Below, in pieces: positions 46,042-56,149 of a DNA stretch of 64,000 bases (positions are counted from its first letter, which is position 1; each line of letters starts with the position of its first letter). The position numbers and the translations under genes were made by a program. The notes beneath the pieces were generated by a model. That model did no database searches. It was not told the origin of the DNA and saw only the letters and a program-made list of their open reading frames with translations. The DNA is from Eulemur rufifrons (lineage: Eukaryota > Chordata > Mammalia > Primates > Lemuridae): positions 223,914,843-223,978,842 of the forward strand of contig NC_090989.1 of the NCBI RefSeq assembly GCF_041146395.1. The letters run 5' to 3'.

Positions 46042-46478
46042 TAAGTTGTTGCTGCGTAACAAACCACTCCAAACTTAGTGGCTTAAAAAAAATCACTTTA
46101 TTTAGCTCCATGATGTAAGCTGGTCTTCCTCATGTGTCTGAGGGCAGCTGTGTGTCCACCAGGTGGTTCTGCTTCTGAGAGTTGGCTGAGGTCCCTGGGC
46201 TGTCCTCCAAATGGTTTGTCTTCCTCCAGCAGCCTAAGCTAGTCTTGTTCTTACAGCAGAGTCAAAGTTGCAAGATAGAGAATGGAAGCACACAGCTCTC
46301 TGGAAGCTGAAACTCTGAACCAACACACTGTCACTTCCCCTGCATTCTGTTGGTTAAAGTGAGTCACAACGCATCCCGGATTCAACAGGTGGGGAGCTAG
46401 ACTCAGGTCCTGATGGAACTCCACCTCTTGCACAGGGCATGGAAGTGGAGGCCACTAACTGGGACCATCAATGCAATC
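46042..46478 (+). mobile_element. MLT2-type ERVL LTR, plus strand
   Basis: Start ttgctgcgtaacaaaccactcc, aaacttagtggcttaaaa. Middle ccaccaggtggttctgcttc. End gtcacttcccctgcattctg, ggttaaagtgagtcac, gaactccacctcttgc. No interior adjoins, so it is a solitary LTR. Confidence 0.85.
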
Positions 46479-46479
46479 A

Positions 46480-47055
46480 CTTTGCCATGTTAAAATTGAA
46501 GGAAAATCTGGAGAATTAGTTCTCAGAAGGCCCAGGCCCTGGAGCTGCTCCAGGTGGCTGGGTGGTGGGAGATCATGGCCGATCTAATGAAGGATTTTCC
46601 ACTCTCAGGATGAAGAAATGCCAGAACGCTTGGTCTCTGAGGCTCACTTATCCAGAGACTGAAATCATACCGTGGTCACTTACCTGCAGCTTTGCCAGCA
46701 GAGGATGTGAAATCATCTGGATTGACAGTCTCATCAGAAAGGATTTTCCATTAATTGAGGGTCTGTCCCCAGAGCAAACTGTGGCGTGGCTCCTTGAAGA
46801 AGGCAGACTAGACGCTGGCCGTCCAAACCAAAGTACTTTCTCCACACGCTAAAATGTTAACAGTAATAATATCTGCAAGTTGGATTCCTGGAAGAGATTT
46901 TTCTTTTTGTTTGTATATATTTCTGAGATTTTACCAAGGAATCTGTATTATTTATGTAATTTTGAAAAAAGTTATAGAAAAGAAATTTCTAGAACCCCAC
47001 AATCTTGTGGTGAGATAGGTGTAGTGGAAAGGTAGTTGTATTTCCGGTATTTTTG
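46480..47055. other. Unassigned; a good splice-acceptor-like site at 46608
   Basis: ttttccactctcag ends at about 46608 and is followed by an open frame that stops at 46852 (about 80 codons from the ATG at 46611). The peptide is not recognised, so I do not call a gene. Confidence 0.35.
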
Positions 47056-47060
47056 CCTCA

Positions 47061-47165
47061 GTTCCCCTCCTCCTCTTGTTCCCCCTCCTCCTCCCACTGC
47101 TACTACTACTATTACTACTGCTACTACTGTACACACACACTCACTCATGCACACAGACACACACC
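47061..47165 (+). repeat. Composite microsatellite (TCC)n-(CTA)n-(CA)n
   Basis: TCC-rich DNA changes to about nine CTA/TTA/CTG triplets (47098-47128), then to CA units (47130-47165). Three abutting simple repeats are likely length-variable. Confidence 0.9.
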
Positions 47166-47169
47166 CTTC

Positions 47170-47630
47170 CATCTCATTCCAAAAAGGAAACTTCTGTGAG
47201 TCTCTGTCTCCCCCTTTGTCAAATGATAGGAGGAGGGGAGATTGTCCCTCAAACTATTTCCATCCATGAATAATCATTGCACACATAACTCTGATTTTCC
47301 AGATAAATTATTTCTATATCCTGTTTGACACTGTCTCTTTGATTTTCCCAATATATTAATACTATATTTTATCTCTACAACCGCTTTGTACCTGTTCTGA
47401 AAGCTCCACCCCAGATGCTGGTAGGATAGCTGGCTGGAAGGACATAGAGGTCTAGTGGATGTTTCTCCAGCCCTGGGGAAGGCCCAGGACTCAGGCTTTA
47501 CCTATCAGAAATCAGTCCCCAATCAAATATCCCTCCTCAACCTGCACGCACCCAGACGCGAACGAGAGAGAGGGTTCTCTCTCCCTATGCATTTGTGAGG
47601 CCTCTGACAAGTGACTTATACCTTGTGGGT
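47170..47630. other. Unassigned sequence
   Basis: No repeat or exon was recognised. Confidence 0.4.
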
Positions 47631-47631
47631 T

Positions 47632-47816
47632 GGAATTAAGATGGCCAAATAAAAAGAGTGAAATTTGAATTTCAGGTAAACAACAAATAATTTGGTAGTA
47701 TAAGTATGTCCCATAAATTATAGATATTGCCGATTTGAATGGGATGTACTTATACTAAAAATTTATTCATTTTTATCTAAAATTCAAATTTTGTTTGCTA
47801 AATCTGGCAACCTCAG
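47632..47816. mobile_element. Palindromic MITE (MER53-like)
   Basis: Almost the whole element is one long inverted repeat. aaatttgaatttcaggtaaac pairs with the later tttttatctaaaattcaaatt. tagtataagtatgtcccat pairs with atgggatgtacttatacta. The outer end is gctaaatctggcaacc. This fits MER53 as I remember it. Confidence 0.78.
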
Positions 47817-47819
47817 TTG

Positions 47820-48655
47820 GACTAGATTCCTGCCACTGTTTGTTCTCCCTGCACCACCACGGACTCAGGCACAGAGAAAATATCTGACCTAAACCGGACT
47901 TCGGCCAAAGAAAGACCTAAAACTTCTAAATATTTTGAAGCATCTGAAAGAAATCATGAGGGAAGCAGTTTATGGGAGGATATTCCTCATTTCCTTGTGG
48001 ACATGACAGTCTGAAACAGGAATTAAAGTCTGGTTCTAAACTCAGAGAAAAAGTAGTTATTTTTTTCTTATTGTTACTTTTGCCTTCATAAACATACCAC
48101 ATTTAAAAAAAAATTTTAAAGCAAGTAAAAACTATAATCAACCGTAGGCAGTACAAGGGAGGCCAGGTGAGATGTCCTCGGTGTTTTGGTCTAATATTGA
48201 GAGTGGGTTGCCTTGGTTTAGGGGTGTAAATAGTTCCACCTAGAGATTGACACCCGCTCTTAAGAAAAAAATACATAGACATTCTGCTTCATGCATCAAT
48301 TGCACGTGAACTTCATGTGAGTTCATTACTGTGTGTCTTCTCATTCCTGAGTGTTGTAATGAAGTTCACTGCTGGGCTGGAAGGCTGAGGGCCAGGTCTC
48401 AGGGTGCAGGATAACATGAAGACGAAGCCAATGCAGCACAGAATCCTGGCAGTCTCCCTCCAGGTTCATCTATCTTTCTAGTAATAACTGCAGCACACAC
48501 TTGGACACCTCGACACTCTGGAAAAGAATAAACTGGGCGGTGGGGGGGTGGGGAGAAGTGCCTCTGTGAGCTCTCTGGGATAAAGTGGGCAGACTGTTTG
48601 TAAAGAGAGGTTTGATGTTCCTTAATTAATAATTGTTGGTAATAGGTTTTCATTG
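47820..48655. other. Unassigned sequence
   Basis: No repeat or exon was recognised. A G-rich patch (gggcggtgggggggtgggg) lies at about 48535-48553. Confidence 0.4.
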
Positions 48656-48659
48656 TTCT

Positions 48660-48800
48660 AAAATCCTTACAACAGCCCTGGAGATAGGTACTATTATCTT
48701 CCTTTTACAGGTGAATGAAGTTGAGCCTCAAAGAGCTTCAGAAATTTACCTGAAGTCACACAGCCAGTTTAAACATGGCCAGTTTGACTTCAAAATCTAT
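48660..48800 (-). mobile_element. MIR SINE fragment, minus strand
   Basis: Antisense MIR: ccttacaacagccctggag, ataggtactattatcttcc, cttttacaggtgaatgaag, aagtcacacagccag. Confidence 0.88.
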
Positions 48801-48926
48801 TTTTTTCCACTTTAACATACCATATTGCCTTTTATCTCTACGAGTTGCAAGGGTTGCAATAGATGTTTTGTAGGTCAAAGCCAGCCCATGGAGGAGCCAA
48901 TATTGTTTAACCAGTACTACTTTTTT

Positions 48927-49029
48927 TCTATTTTTTTTTTTTTTAATTTTCAGAACATTACAGGGGTACAAACGTTTAGGTTACATATACTGCCTTTGCA
49001 CAGCCTGAGTCAGAGCTACAAGTGTGTCC
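48927..49029 (-). mobile_element. Strepsirrhine-specific L1 3' tail, minus strand
   Basis: A long T run (about 48930-48945), then ttttcagaacattacaggg, gtacaaacgtttaggttac, atatactgcctttgcacagcc and tgagtcagagctacaagtg, which is the antisense of the lemur/galago L1 end. The target duplication ccagtactactttttt lies at 48911-48926 and 49097-49112. The right copy continues tttttt/aaa, the preferred L1 endonuclease cut motif. The L1 is truncated to about 100 bases, and its 5' junction carries the hairpin described next. Confidence 0.9.
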
Positions 49030-49147
49030 ATATCCAGCCTAAAGACATTCAAATTCGAGAATTTAAAAAAGTAGTACTGGGAGCTGACCCGAAACCCCAG
49101 TACTACTTTTTTAAACCCTTGAATTTGAATGTCTTTAGGCTGGATAT
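49030..49147. repeat. Near-perfect inverted repeat at the L1 5' junction
   Basis: The left arm 49030-49081 pairs with the right arm 49096-49147, with three mismatches over 52 bases and a 14-base loop. The right arm is the target flank, including the target duplication. The left arm is its inverted copy, standing between the truncated L1 and the flank. Confidence 0.95.
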
Positions 49148-49149
49148 AC

Positions 49150-50160
49150 ACTTCCCACTTTGTCACAGTCACTACCACTCTCTATTGTAGTACACCTGCC
49201 TCCGAGCCCACATTTATGTTACCTACCTGGCCACTGCAGGCATTTGAGTTTGCAACTCGAGGTTTGGTGTTTGAAAGTTCTTTTACCAATATTATTTGAG
49301 ACTCATAATGACTGTGTATAGGAGAAATGGTAGATTTTAATCAATGCTATGAAGATTGATAAAGAAACGTGCTCAGTAGCGAAAGATGTTTTTTCAGAAT
49401 CTCGCCCCAAGTAATTAGCAGAGCCAGTGTCCTTTTCACTGTGTCAAGATCAAAATCCTGCACTGAGCATTCTGAGTGATCCACACAGTTTTGGGTGAAA
49501 GTCATTACCATCTCAGAGATTTGCATTAGATCAGAGGGAAAGCTAACGAAAATGGAGGAAGAACTTGGAATTAGAAAAGACTCAGCTCAAGGATAACTTG
49601 TATTTTGTTGGTATGTTCAGTATAGTAAGAACTTTGGTTCCTCCAAACATCCAATCTGCCTCATGCGCAAAAATTGGTGATACATTATGAGAGAAAACTA
49701 TAGAGAAATGTCCTCCAATTGTGTGCCCCAAATAAACAACTGGGACCTCATGTAAACAAAGAATATCAATAACTAGGAATGGTCATTATTTCCTTCTCAG
49801 TCATTGTACTTTTGAACAATGTACAAACATAATTTGAACAACATATAATGTAAATGGTGTAGCCACCATTTAATTTATTCATGTCTTCCTGGTGCTAATG
49901 AGACTGGTTCGTTTTAGCCTTTATTAACAAGGAAGAAATGGAAGGCAGGCAGGGGTCCAGAGCACTAATCTAGGAAAGGACAATTTCCATGCTTTCAGCT
50001 GATAGAACTCTGTTCTTTGGTTATGTTTCCTAAACAGAGCCCAGTTCAATCCTCAAATTTGCCAAGCAGATCCACTCACACACCTCTTGTTTATATTCTT
50101 TCCTCTGGCCTCTGCAGTCAGAACCCATGGGATCAAGGTCAAGTTACCTCATTTATTTTT
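49150..50160. other. Unassigned sequence
   Basis: No repeat or exon was recognised in 1 kb. Confidence 0.4.
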
Positions 50161-50164
50161 TGTT

Positions 50165-50378
50165 TATAAAACACTTACGTAGCACATCTTATGTGCCAGG
50201 CACTGTTTTAAAATAATAACTCATGTAAACCTCCTCTTAGCCATATGAGGTAGGGTCCACTATGGTCCCCATTTTACAGATGGAGAAACTGAGGCACAGA
50301 GTTGTTAAGAAACCATCCCAAGTCACACAGGTAGTATGTGAAGTTGATACTCTTGACCACTTTGCCATGTGCTTTCAT
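50165..50378 (-). mobile_element. MIR SINE, minus strand
   Basis: Antisense MIR, well kept: cttatgtgccaggcactg, atatgaggtagggtccac, cattttacagatggagaaac, tgaggcacagagttgttaag, aagtcacacaggtagtatgtg. Confidence 0.93.
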
Positions 50379-50689
50379 CTTGGTTATGTGCTGATATAAC
50401 ATCTCTTGGCTATACCACTGTTAATGCTCCCGATTACTGGGGGAATAAATGTTCCTGCTGTTTCCTTTATACATTTGCCGTGCTGTTCTTGCCCTGGGTT
50501 GGCTTCGGTAAGTCAGCCAGCTTTCATTAGTGCTATGAAAGCTCACTGTGGTATCCTGATAGGAACTGTACGTGTGTCCTGCAGACCTGCTTCCATCCGT
50601 CACTGATGCACGAAATAGAGCACCTTTAATAGAGCACCTGAGACCCCCAAATTTAGGCCAAGTTAGTGCAAGGACACAAAGAACCACCG

Positions 50690-50997
50690 ACCTGCTAATT
50701 CTCAACAGATGACCAGCTGCCACCTGAATTTCCGAATGGGTTTTTCTCTGAGCCCACTTCATATGCTGCAGTTCAGTGGAGGGTGACAGGAAGTCGAGGA
50801 GACTTGAAACCCTGCCAACAGAGAGACAGCTGAAGGAAACGAGGACATTTAGCCTGGAGAAGAGAAACATGGGGGCCTCAAGGGCTGGCAGCAGATAGCT
50901 GACTCGGTGCCACATGCAAGAAGGAGTAGGCTCAAGTTGTCCAGAGGGCAGTACACAATGGAAACTCCAGGCAATCAGATTTTGGCTCAATGTAAAT
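50690..50997 (+). mobile_element. L3/CR1 LINE relic, left part
   Basis: gaggacatttagcctggagaag, gaaacatgggggcctcaagg, tccagagggcagtacacaatgg, cagattttggctcaatgtaaa follow the last part of mammalian L3 (CR1 clade). The remainder stands at 51545-51725, after an L1 insertion. The 245-codon minus frame at 50421-51158 overlaps this relic and the poly-T tract and is not a gene. Confidence 0.6.
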
Positions 50998-51009
50998 GAT
51001 TTCTCTTTC

Positions 51010-51450
51010 TTCTGCTTTTTTTTTTTTTTTTTAATTTTTGAGAAAAAACGTTTTAAATGATAAAGATAGCACAAACTGTTTTTAAAAGAAAATTCAAACA
51101 ATAATGAAATGTATAGATGGAAAGTAAATGCCTCCTGTTTTCTCTTACTCAGTCCCATGCCCTAGAAATACCCTTGACATTTATCCTCCCATGGCCCTGT
51201 CTATGCACATTCAAACACATTATCCATACATATACATATGCCTACTATGCGTGTAATTTTGCTCCACATTTGTTTAGTTTCAAAAATACAGCCACTTAAT
51301 GGACATATCTCAGTAGGTAATGAACAAGAAAGGCCCTTCAAATGTAAATTTCTGTGATTTCTGAATATCATTATACAGAGATGCCCTGCTGAAGAGTCTG
51401 AAATATATGTCTTTTTAATTATTGACTGGAAATATTTGAAGTGTTCCACA
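51010..51450 (-). mobile_element. Old L1 3' end inserted in L3, minus strand
   Basis: A T18 run at about 51017-51034 begins an antisense L1M-like 3' region: gaaaattcaaacaataatg, atgtatagatggaaagtaaatg, tctatgcacattcaaacac, atacatatacatatgcc. The right limit is uncertain. Confidence 0.5.
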
Positions 51451-51544
51451 ATTTTTAGTTAACCTGATTTGATATTTTTGCATTAAAAAAATCACCAGGT
51501 ACCTCAAAAAATGGAAGTGGGCATTTTGTTCCGACACTTAAGAG

Positions 51545-51725
51545 AAAGGATATTCAGATGATTTAAGCGATTCAAAAATGGGCTGCCTAGGAGTTTTAGC
51601 CAGTGGCTGTGCTCAAGGAGAGGTTGGTGGAGCAGTTGGTTAGGAGGCTGTAGAGGTGACTAAAGCCACAGATGGGAAGGCGGGGAGAGTTGGACTGGGT
51701 GCCTCAAAAGATCCATTTCAGTGCT
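51545..51725 (+). mobile_element. L3/CR1 LINE relic, right part (3' end)
   Basis: aaaatgggctgcctaggag, gtgctcaaggagaggttgg, gttggactgggtgcctcaaaag, atccatttcagtgctctg match the CR1-clade 3' end that should follow the piece ending near 50997. Confidence 0.6.
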
Positions 51726-51729
51726 CTGC

Positions 51730-52198
51730 TTCCCTGGCTCCTTGTGTGCGCACCTAGGCAGGGAGAAAGATCACAGGTGGTGCCCTGTGAACAGGAGCGT
51801 CCAAGTGGCTCCCACCCCCACAGCAGGAACAGCCGGTGCACACACAGCCTGGCTAGTTCCAGAGCCGCCCACTGACACGTGGCTGGGGGGACAGGAGGCC
51901 CTGCAGGCAGCAGTTCTTGTTCCAGCTGCTCTTTAGACATTGGGAGCTTTCCACTTTGGTACCTGGATTTCAAAGAAAACAAATTCCTCTCTAAACACTG
52001 CAGGTTTTAAATTGACAGCAAATACTGCACATTCTTAAGAGCCTCGCATGGCAGGAAATTATCCCTTCACCTGTTTCCTATTTTGACATTTCATCAAGAT
52101 GGACTTTAGTGGCTAGGAAAGACAATATTGAAATATTTGACCTTAAAAAAGAAACACTGATTAGAGACGTCAGTGTTCAGAACCCCTCTGCTTGTGTA
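51730..52198. other. Unassigned sequence
   Basis: No repeat or exon was recognised. A GC-rich patch lies at 51740-51930. Confidence 0.4.
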
Positions 52199-52204
52199 TG
52201 GGTC

Positions 52205-53105
52205 AGACAGATATATTTCTTTTCTTTTTATTTTGAAAAAAAAAAAATAACCCCCAGAAAAGTTGCAAAAGGAGTGCACTGAACACAGGTAAGGTGTATA
52301 CTCTTACCTGCATTCACCAATTATTAACATTTTGCCTTATTTGCTTTATCTCTCTATATATTAATATATACATCATTAATATTATTATCGTTAGGAACTA
52401 TTTGAGGTAAGTTGCAGGTATCATGACCCTTCCCATCTAAAACACATCAGCAGGTACCTCCTAAAAACAAAGACAGAGTGCAATGATCAAATTTAGGAAA
52501 TGTCACACTGATACGAACCTATTACTGCACATGATCATTTTGCCAATCTTTTATAACATGTTTTCCCAATCCAGGATTTCATATCTATACTTAGTTGTCA
52601 TGTTTCTTGAGTCTCTTTAATTTCAGAACACAAAGGTTACTCAACCTTTGTCTTTTCTGACATTGATATTTTTGAACAGTGCAAGTAATTTTCCAGCATG
52701 CCTCTTTATTTGGGCTCGTCTGGTGTTTCCTTTAGATGAGCTACAAATCAGGCACACTCGGAATCCTTCTCAGTGGATCACATTAGGGGGCACCTGATGT
52801 CATTTTGCCCCATTAGTGGTGAAGTTAGCCTTGATCATGTGGTTAAAGTGGTATCCACACGATTCCTCCACTTTAGGGGAATCTTTTTCACTTCATAATA
52901 AATAATTTATGGGAAGATGTTGGTGTTGTCACTTGATTTCTTCACTCTAAAACCTTTATCCTTTGTTATACAAATCTTTGGGGAGACACTTTTAGACTGG
53001 GTTAATAGTTTATTTACAAACAGGCTGGCTTTAGCATCCATTGATGACACTTACCTGAATCAATTACAACGTCACTAGAGTGGATAAATGCTTTTGGAAA
53101 TGGGA
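52205..53105 (-). mobile_element. L1 3' region, minus strand, about 900 bases
   Basis: Antisense old L1: gcattcaccaattattaacattttgcc, atttgctttatctctctatat, gtaagttgcaggtatcatgacc, cacatcagcaggtacctcc, agttgtcatgtttcttgagtc, cagtggatcacattaggggg, gtggttaaagtggtatcc, tttagcatccattgatgac. Confidence 0.85.
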
Positions 53106-53371
53106 ATATTGTAATATTGAGGTTTCCTCCCTACCAATGCCCCCCCCACTACATTATTTCTCCCCTAACACCAAAAGGGATACCCCAGCCAAGCCACTTG
53201 GGCCCATGTATACCAGCTACAAGTCCAAGTCCCTGACAGCACCTTCTCCCCACCATCCCAAAGCGTAAGATATGCCTGGGGGACAGAGCAGCTGTGGAGC
53301 AGCAGAGAGAGCCGCAGATTGAGCATCAGAGAGCTGATAACCTGGCACCTCCACTCGGAGGTTCCACAGGT

Positions 53372-53912
53372 TCCTCTAAATGAACATGTCCTAAGCCGAA
53401 CTCCTCACACCTTTGCCTCTTCCAGAGTTCCTGTTTCAATGATTTCATCACCATCTACGCAGTTTTCCGAGCCAAAAATTTGAGCAGCATTCTCGACTCC
53501 TTCTTCTTCCTTACACTCCACATCTAATCAGCAATCAAGTCCTGTGTGATGAGATCTTCCAAACATCTCTAAGTATTTGCCCCCTTCTCTCTGTCTCTAT
53601 CGCCACCACCTGGTCCAGGCTACCATCATCTCCCACCTGGTCTGCAATAGCCTTTTGCCTCTCCTCCCACCGCTAAGATTTTCTGTCTTGCAATCCATTC
53701 TTTTCACATCAGCCAGAGTGACCTCTCCAAAGTATAAATCTGACCATGTCCTCTCAAACCCACCTGCACTAAACCCTTTGGTAGTTCCCCATTGTTCCAA
53801 AGGCCATTTGGTTAAGGTGATTAATCTAAACTCTCTAACGTGGTACGCAAGGTCCCCACAACATAGAGTTGGCCCAGTTCCCCAGAAGTGTTTTCCATCG
53901 TGACACCACCTC
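53372..53912 (+). mobile_element. L2 LINE, plus strand, ORF2 end
   Basis: atgaacatgtcctaagccgaac, gagcagcattctcgactcc, caatcaagtcctgtgtg, tcgccaccacctggtccagg, ctaccatcatctcccacctgg, tctgcaatagccttttgcc, cagccagagtgacctctcc, gaccatgtcctctcaaacc. The 108-codon frame at 53577-53903 is a remnant of the L2 protein and its shadow. Confidence 0.9.
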
Positions 53913-53914
53913 TT

Positions 53915-54610
53915 CCTTACTGGCCTCGTTTCTGGCCAGAGAGATCAAGACAGGCACAGGGTGACATATGTCTGAAATGTGCTCTTGAAAAAGCACATGC
54001 ATCTTGGCAATGTGCACATGCAAAGCAATCACCCCTTAGGAAACCATAGGAGCAACCTTGACTTGGTCGTTTCCAGGGCTCTAACTGTAGAAAGCTGCCC
54101 CTGAACTGTGGATCCTCTTCTTGGTTGAAGAGAGAAGTGAGTACCTCGAACAGTTTGCTTATCAGGGCAGGGGAAGCCATAAAAAGACAGGCCACCAGAG
54201 GGCGTACCATGACCCTGCAACAGGCGGGGGAAGAATGGTTTCCACATGTATAATACCGTATCTTGAAAGAAAAGATATTGCATATATTTGTTTACTCTTT
54301 ATGATTACCACAAGCATCCCAAATCCAAGAGAAAACAAATTCATCTATTTTTATTTCATATTCATGGTTTCAGGACAAACCTGCCAAGAAAAACCTTTTC
54401 CATCCCTGAATGGAAAAGGAAATACGAAATCTCGGCTATTTTTTTTTTTTTCTCCAGAAAGTCAAATTACATTTTAAATAGTCTATCCTTAGGCCAGAAT
54501 TTTTTGATTCATTGAAGAAACTTTTAAGAATCTACAAGGCACAGTGTTATAAATATTAGAAAATTCTCAAGAATATTGAGGTTTAGGCAAAATGATAAAG
54601 TATGATTAAT
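53915..54610. other. Unassigned sequence
   Basis: No repeat or exon was recognised. A T14 run is seen near 54440. Confidence 0.4.
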
Positions 54611-54614
54611 AGCT

Positions 54615-54845
54615 ACTTCTTACTGTGCATTTATCATGTTTCCAGGCACTATACTGAGAGTTGTATTTGTATTATATGTAAATATAAATATCCTTGGCTC
54701 ACATAATAAGCTTTGAAGTGAAGTATTTTTGTTCACATTTTGCAAATGAGAAAACTAAGGCCCAGAGCGCTTCAGCAACTTCACTAAGGCCACAAAATTA
54801 GGATTTGAATGCAGGACTAACAGGTGTCAGAGCCCATGTTCCTAC
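54615..54845 (-). mobile_element. MIR SINE, minus strand
   Basis: Antisense MIR with an AT-rich middle: atcatgtttccaggcactatac, cacattttgcaaatgagaaaac, taaggcccagagcgcttcagc, taggatttgaatgcagg. Confidence 0.82.
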
Positions 54846-54849
54846 TCAG

Positions 54850-55270
54850 GGTAGGGTGTGTCTCGGCACTCTCTCATCTTTCCATTAGAAGCCCACCTCC
54901 TCCATTTTAGGACTTTTTCTCTTCCTTCCTTTCCTTCCATGAATATATTTGCATTGCTAGGTGCGACTCCAGAAGCCACCCACCACAGTCTAGATCCAAA
55001 CTGCCCCCACTGTTTTCTAGAGTTTACCTTCAATTCCCAATCAAAAGTGGCCTATCCTGTGACTTATTCCTTTAGGAAGACGATTTCATGCTAGAGTACC
55101 CTTTAGTGCCAGGTAGTCAATACTTACTGAACATCATTGTGCTGGACTAACGTGATCCCTGCGTGCGTGCTGTGTGCTAGATCCTTGTTGGATGAATGAA
55201 TGAATCAATGAATGACAGAACGAACAAACAAACACTAATACACAATCAGTGACAATAGAGGTAGAGGACA
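54850..55270. other. Unassigned; (GAAT)n at 55190-55215
   Basis: Mostly unassigned. The run of ATGAATGA units after ccttgttgg looks like an L2 or MIR terminal tail. Confidence 0.45.
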
Positions 55271-55339
55271 GCACATGCGTTCTGGAATAAGGAAGTTAGG
55301 TTTGCATCCTGGCTCTATCATTTGGGTTGTACTTAGCAC

Positions 55340-56149
55340 TATTCACCACATATTTCTGACTGTGGTCATTTTAGGCATTTGGTAGTACTATATTTCCCAC
55401 TACTTAGTGCCTTCAAATTTCCAAGAGGCGTCAGTCTTCAGGATTTGGGAATGAGAAATCAGAATTCCCAGGAATTTTCAGGAATCCTGAAATCATAAAT
55501 TATTCTTTATTTTTCATGGTACTTTATTTATATATATTTATATGATAATGAGCAACCCTAACGAACACTGAATCATATTTCTATGATAGGGTTATACTAT
55601 CTGAGGTTTTCTGTAAAAAAATGACATAATAAATGTGTGGTTTAATATTATTGTGAATTGGTTTGTGACAAGATTATATATTTCAATAACATGTAAAAAT
55701 AATCTCTTCCTTATGTAGACATTTGATACTAGAAAATATTAAAAGATAGAGACAATAACACAAGATAAATACCAAGTAAAAATTATAAAAATGAAATATA
55801 TCACAACTACTTTTATAAGTTACCATTATTAAAATGAAAATTTAGAACACACAAAGCATCATTTGCCTAGCCAATTTCGTGTTTTGCATTGACATTTGTT
55901 CAGTTGTTAGGAAGGCATTCAAAAGCATCTTCAAGTTGAGCATTAGAGTACCTATTGCTTCATATAAGTGCTTTCTTTTTTTAATGAAAATAAAAATATT
56001 TATTTTTCTTGGCTGCTAGATCTGGTTGATTTTGCCATTGAAATTGATATTGCCTTTGCTAATTCAGATCTTTGATCAGTCTCTGATTTCCTGTCAGAAT
56101 ATTACACAACATTCATGTCATCTGCTCTTTGCATTTCTTTATTCAAATA
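55340..56149. other. Unassigned AT-rich sequence
   Basis: Strongly AT-rich DNA with no recognised repeat or exon. A small sense MIR scrap may precede it at 55275-55335 (ttctggaataaggaagttagg, gcatcctggctctatc). Confidence 0.4.

Noticed and set aside
47076..47273. Leucine-run frame in the composite microsatellite
   Set aside because: Simply the translation of TCC/CTA repeats.
50421..51158. 245-codon minus-strand open frame, the longest in the window
   Set aside because: It crosses a poly-T tract (giving a lysine run), an L1 fragment and an L3/CR1 relic. No protein motif is visible, and frames of this length occur by chance in 64 kb.
53577..53903. 108-codon plus-strand frame with protein-like composition
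   Set aside because: It lies inside L2 and is a remnant of the L2 ORF2 protein, not a host gene.
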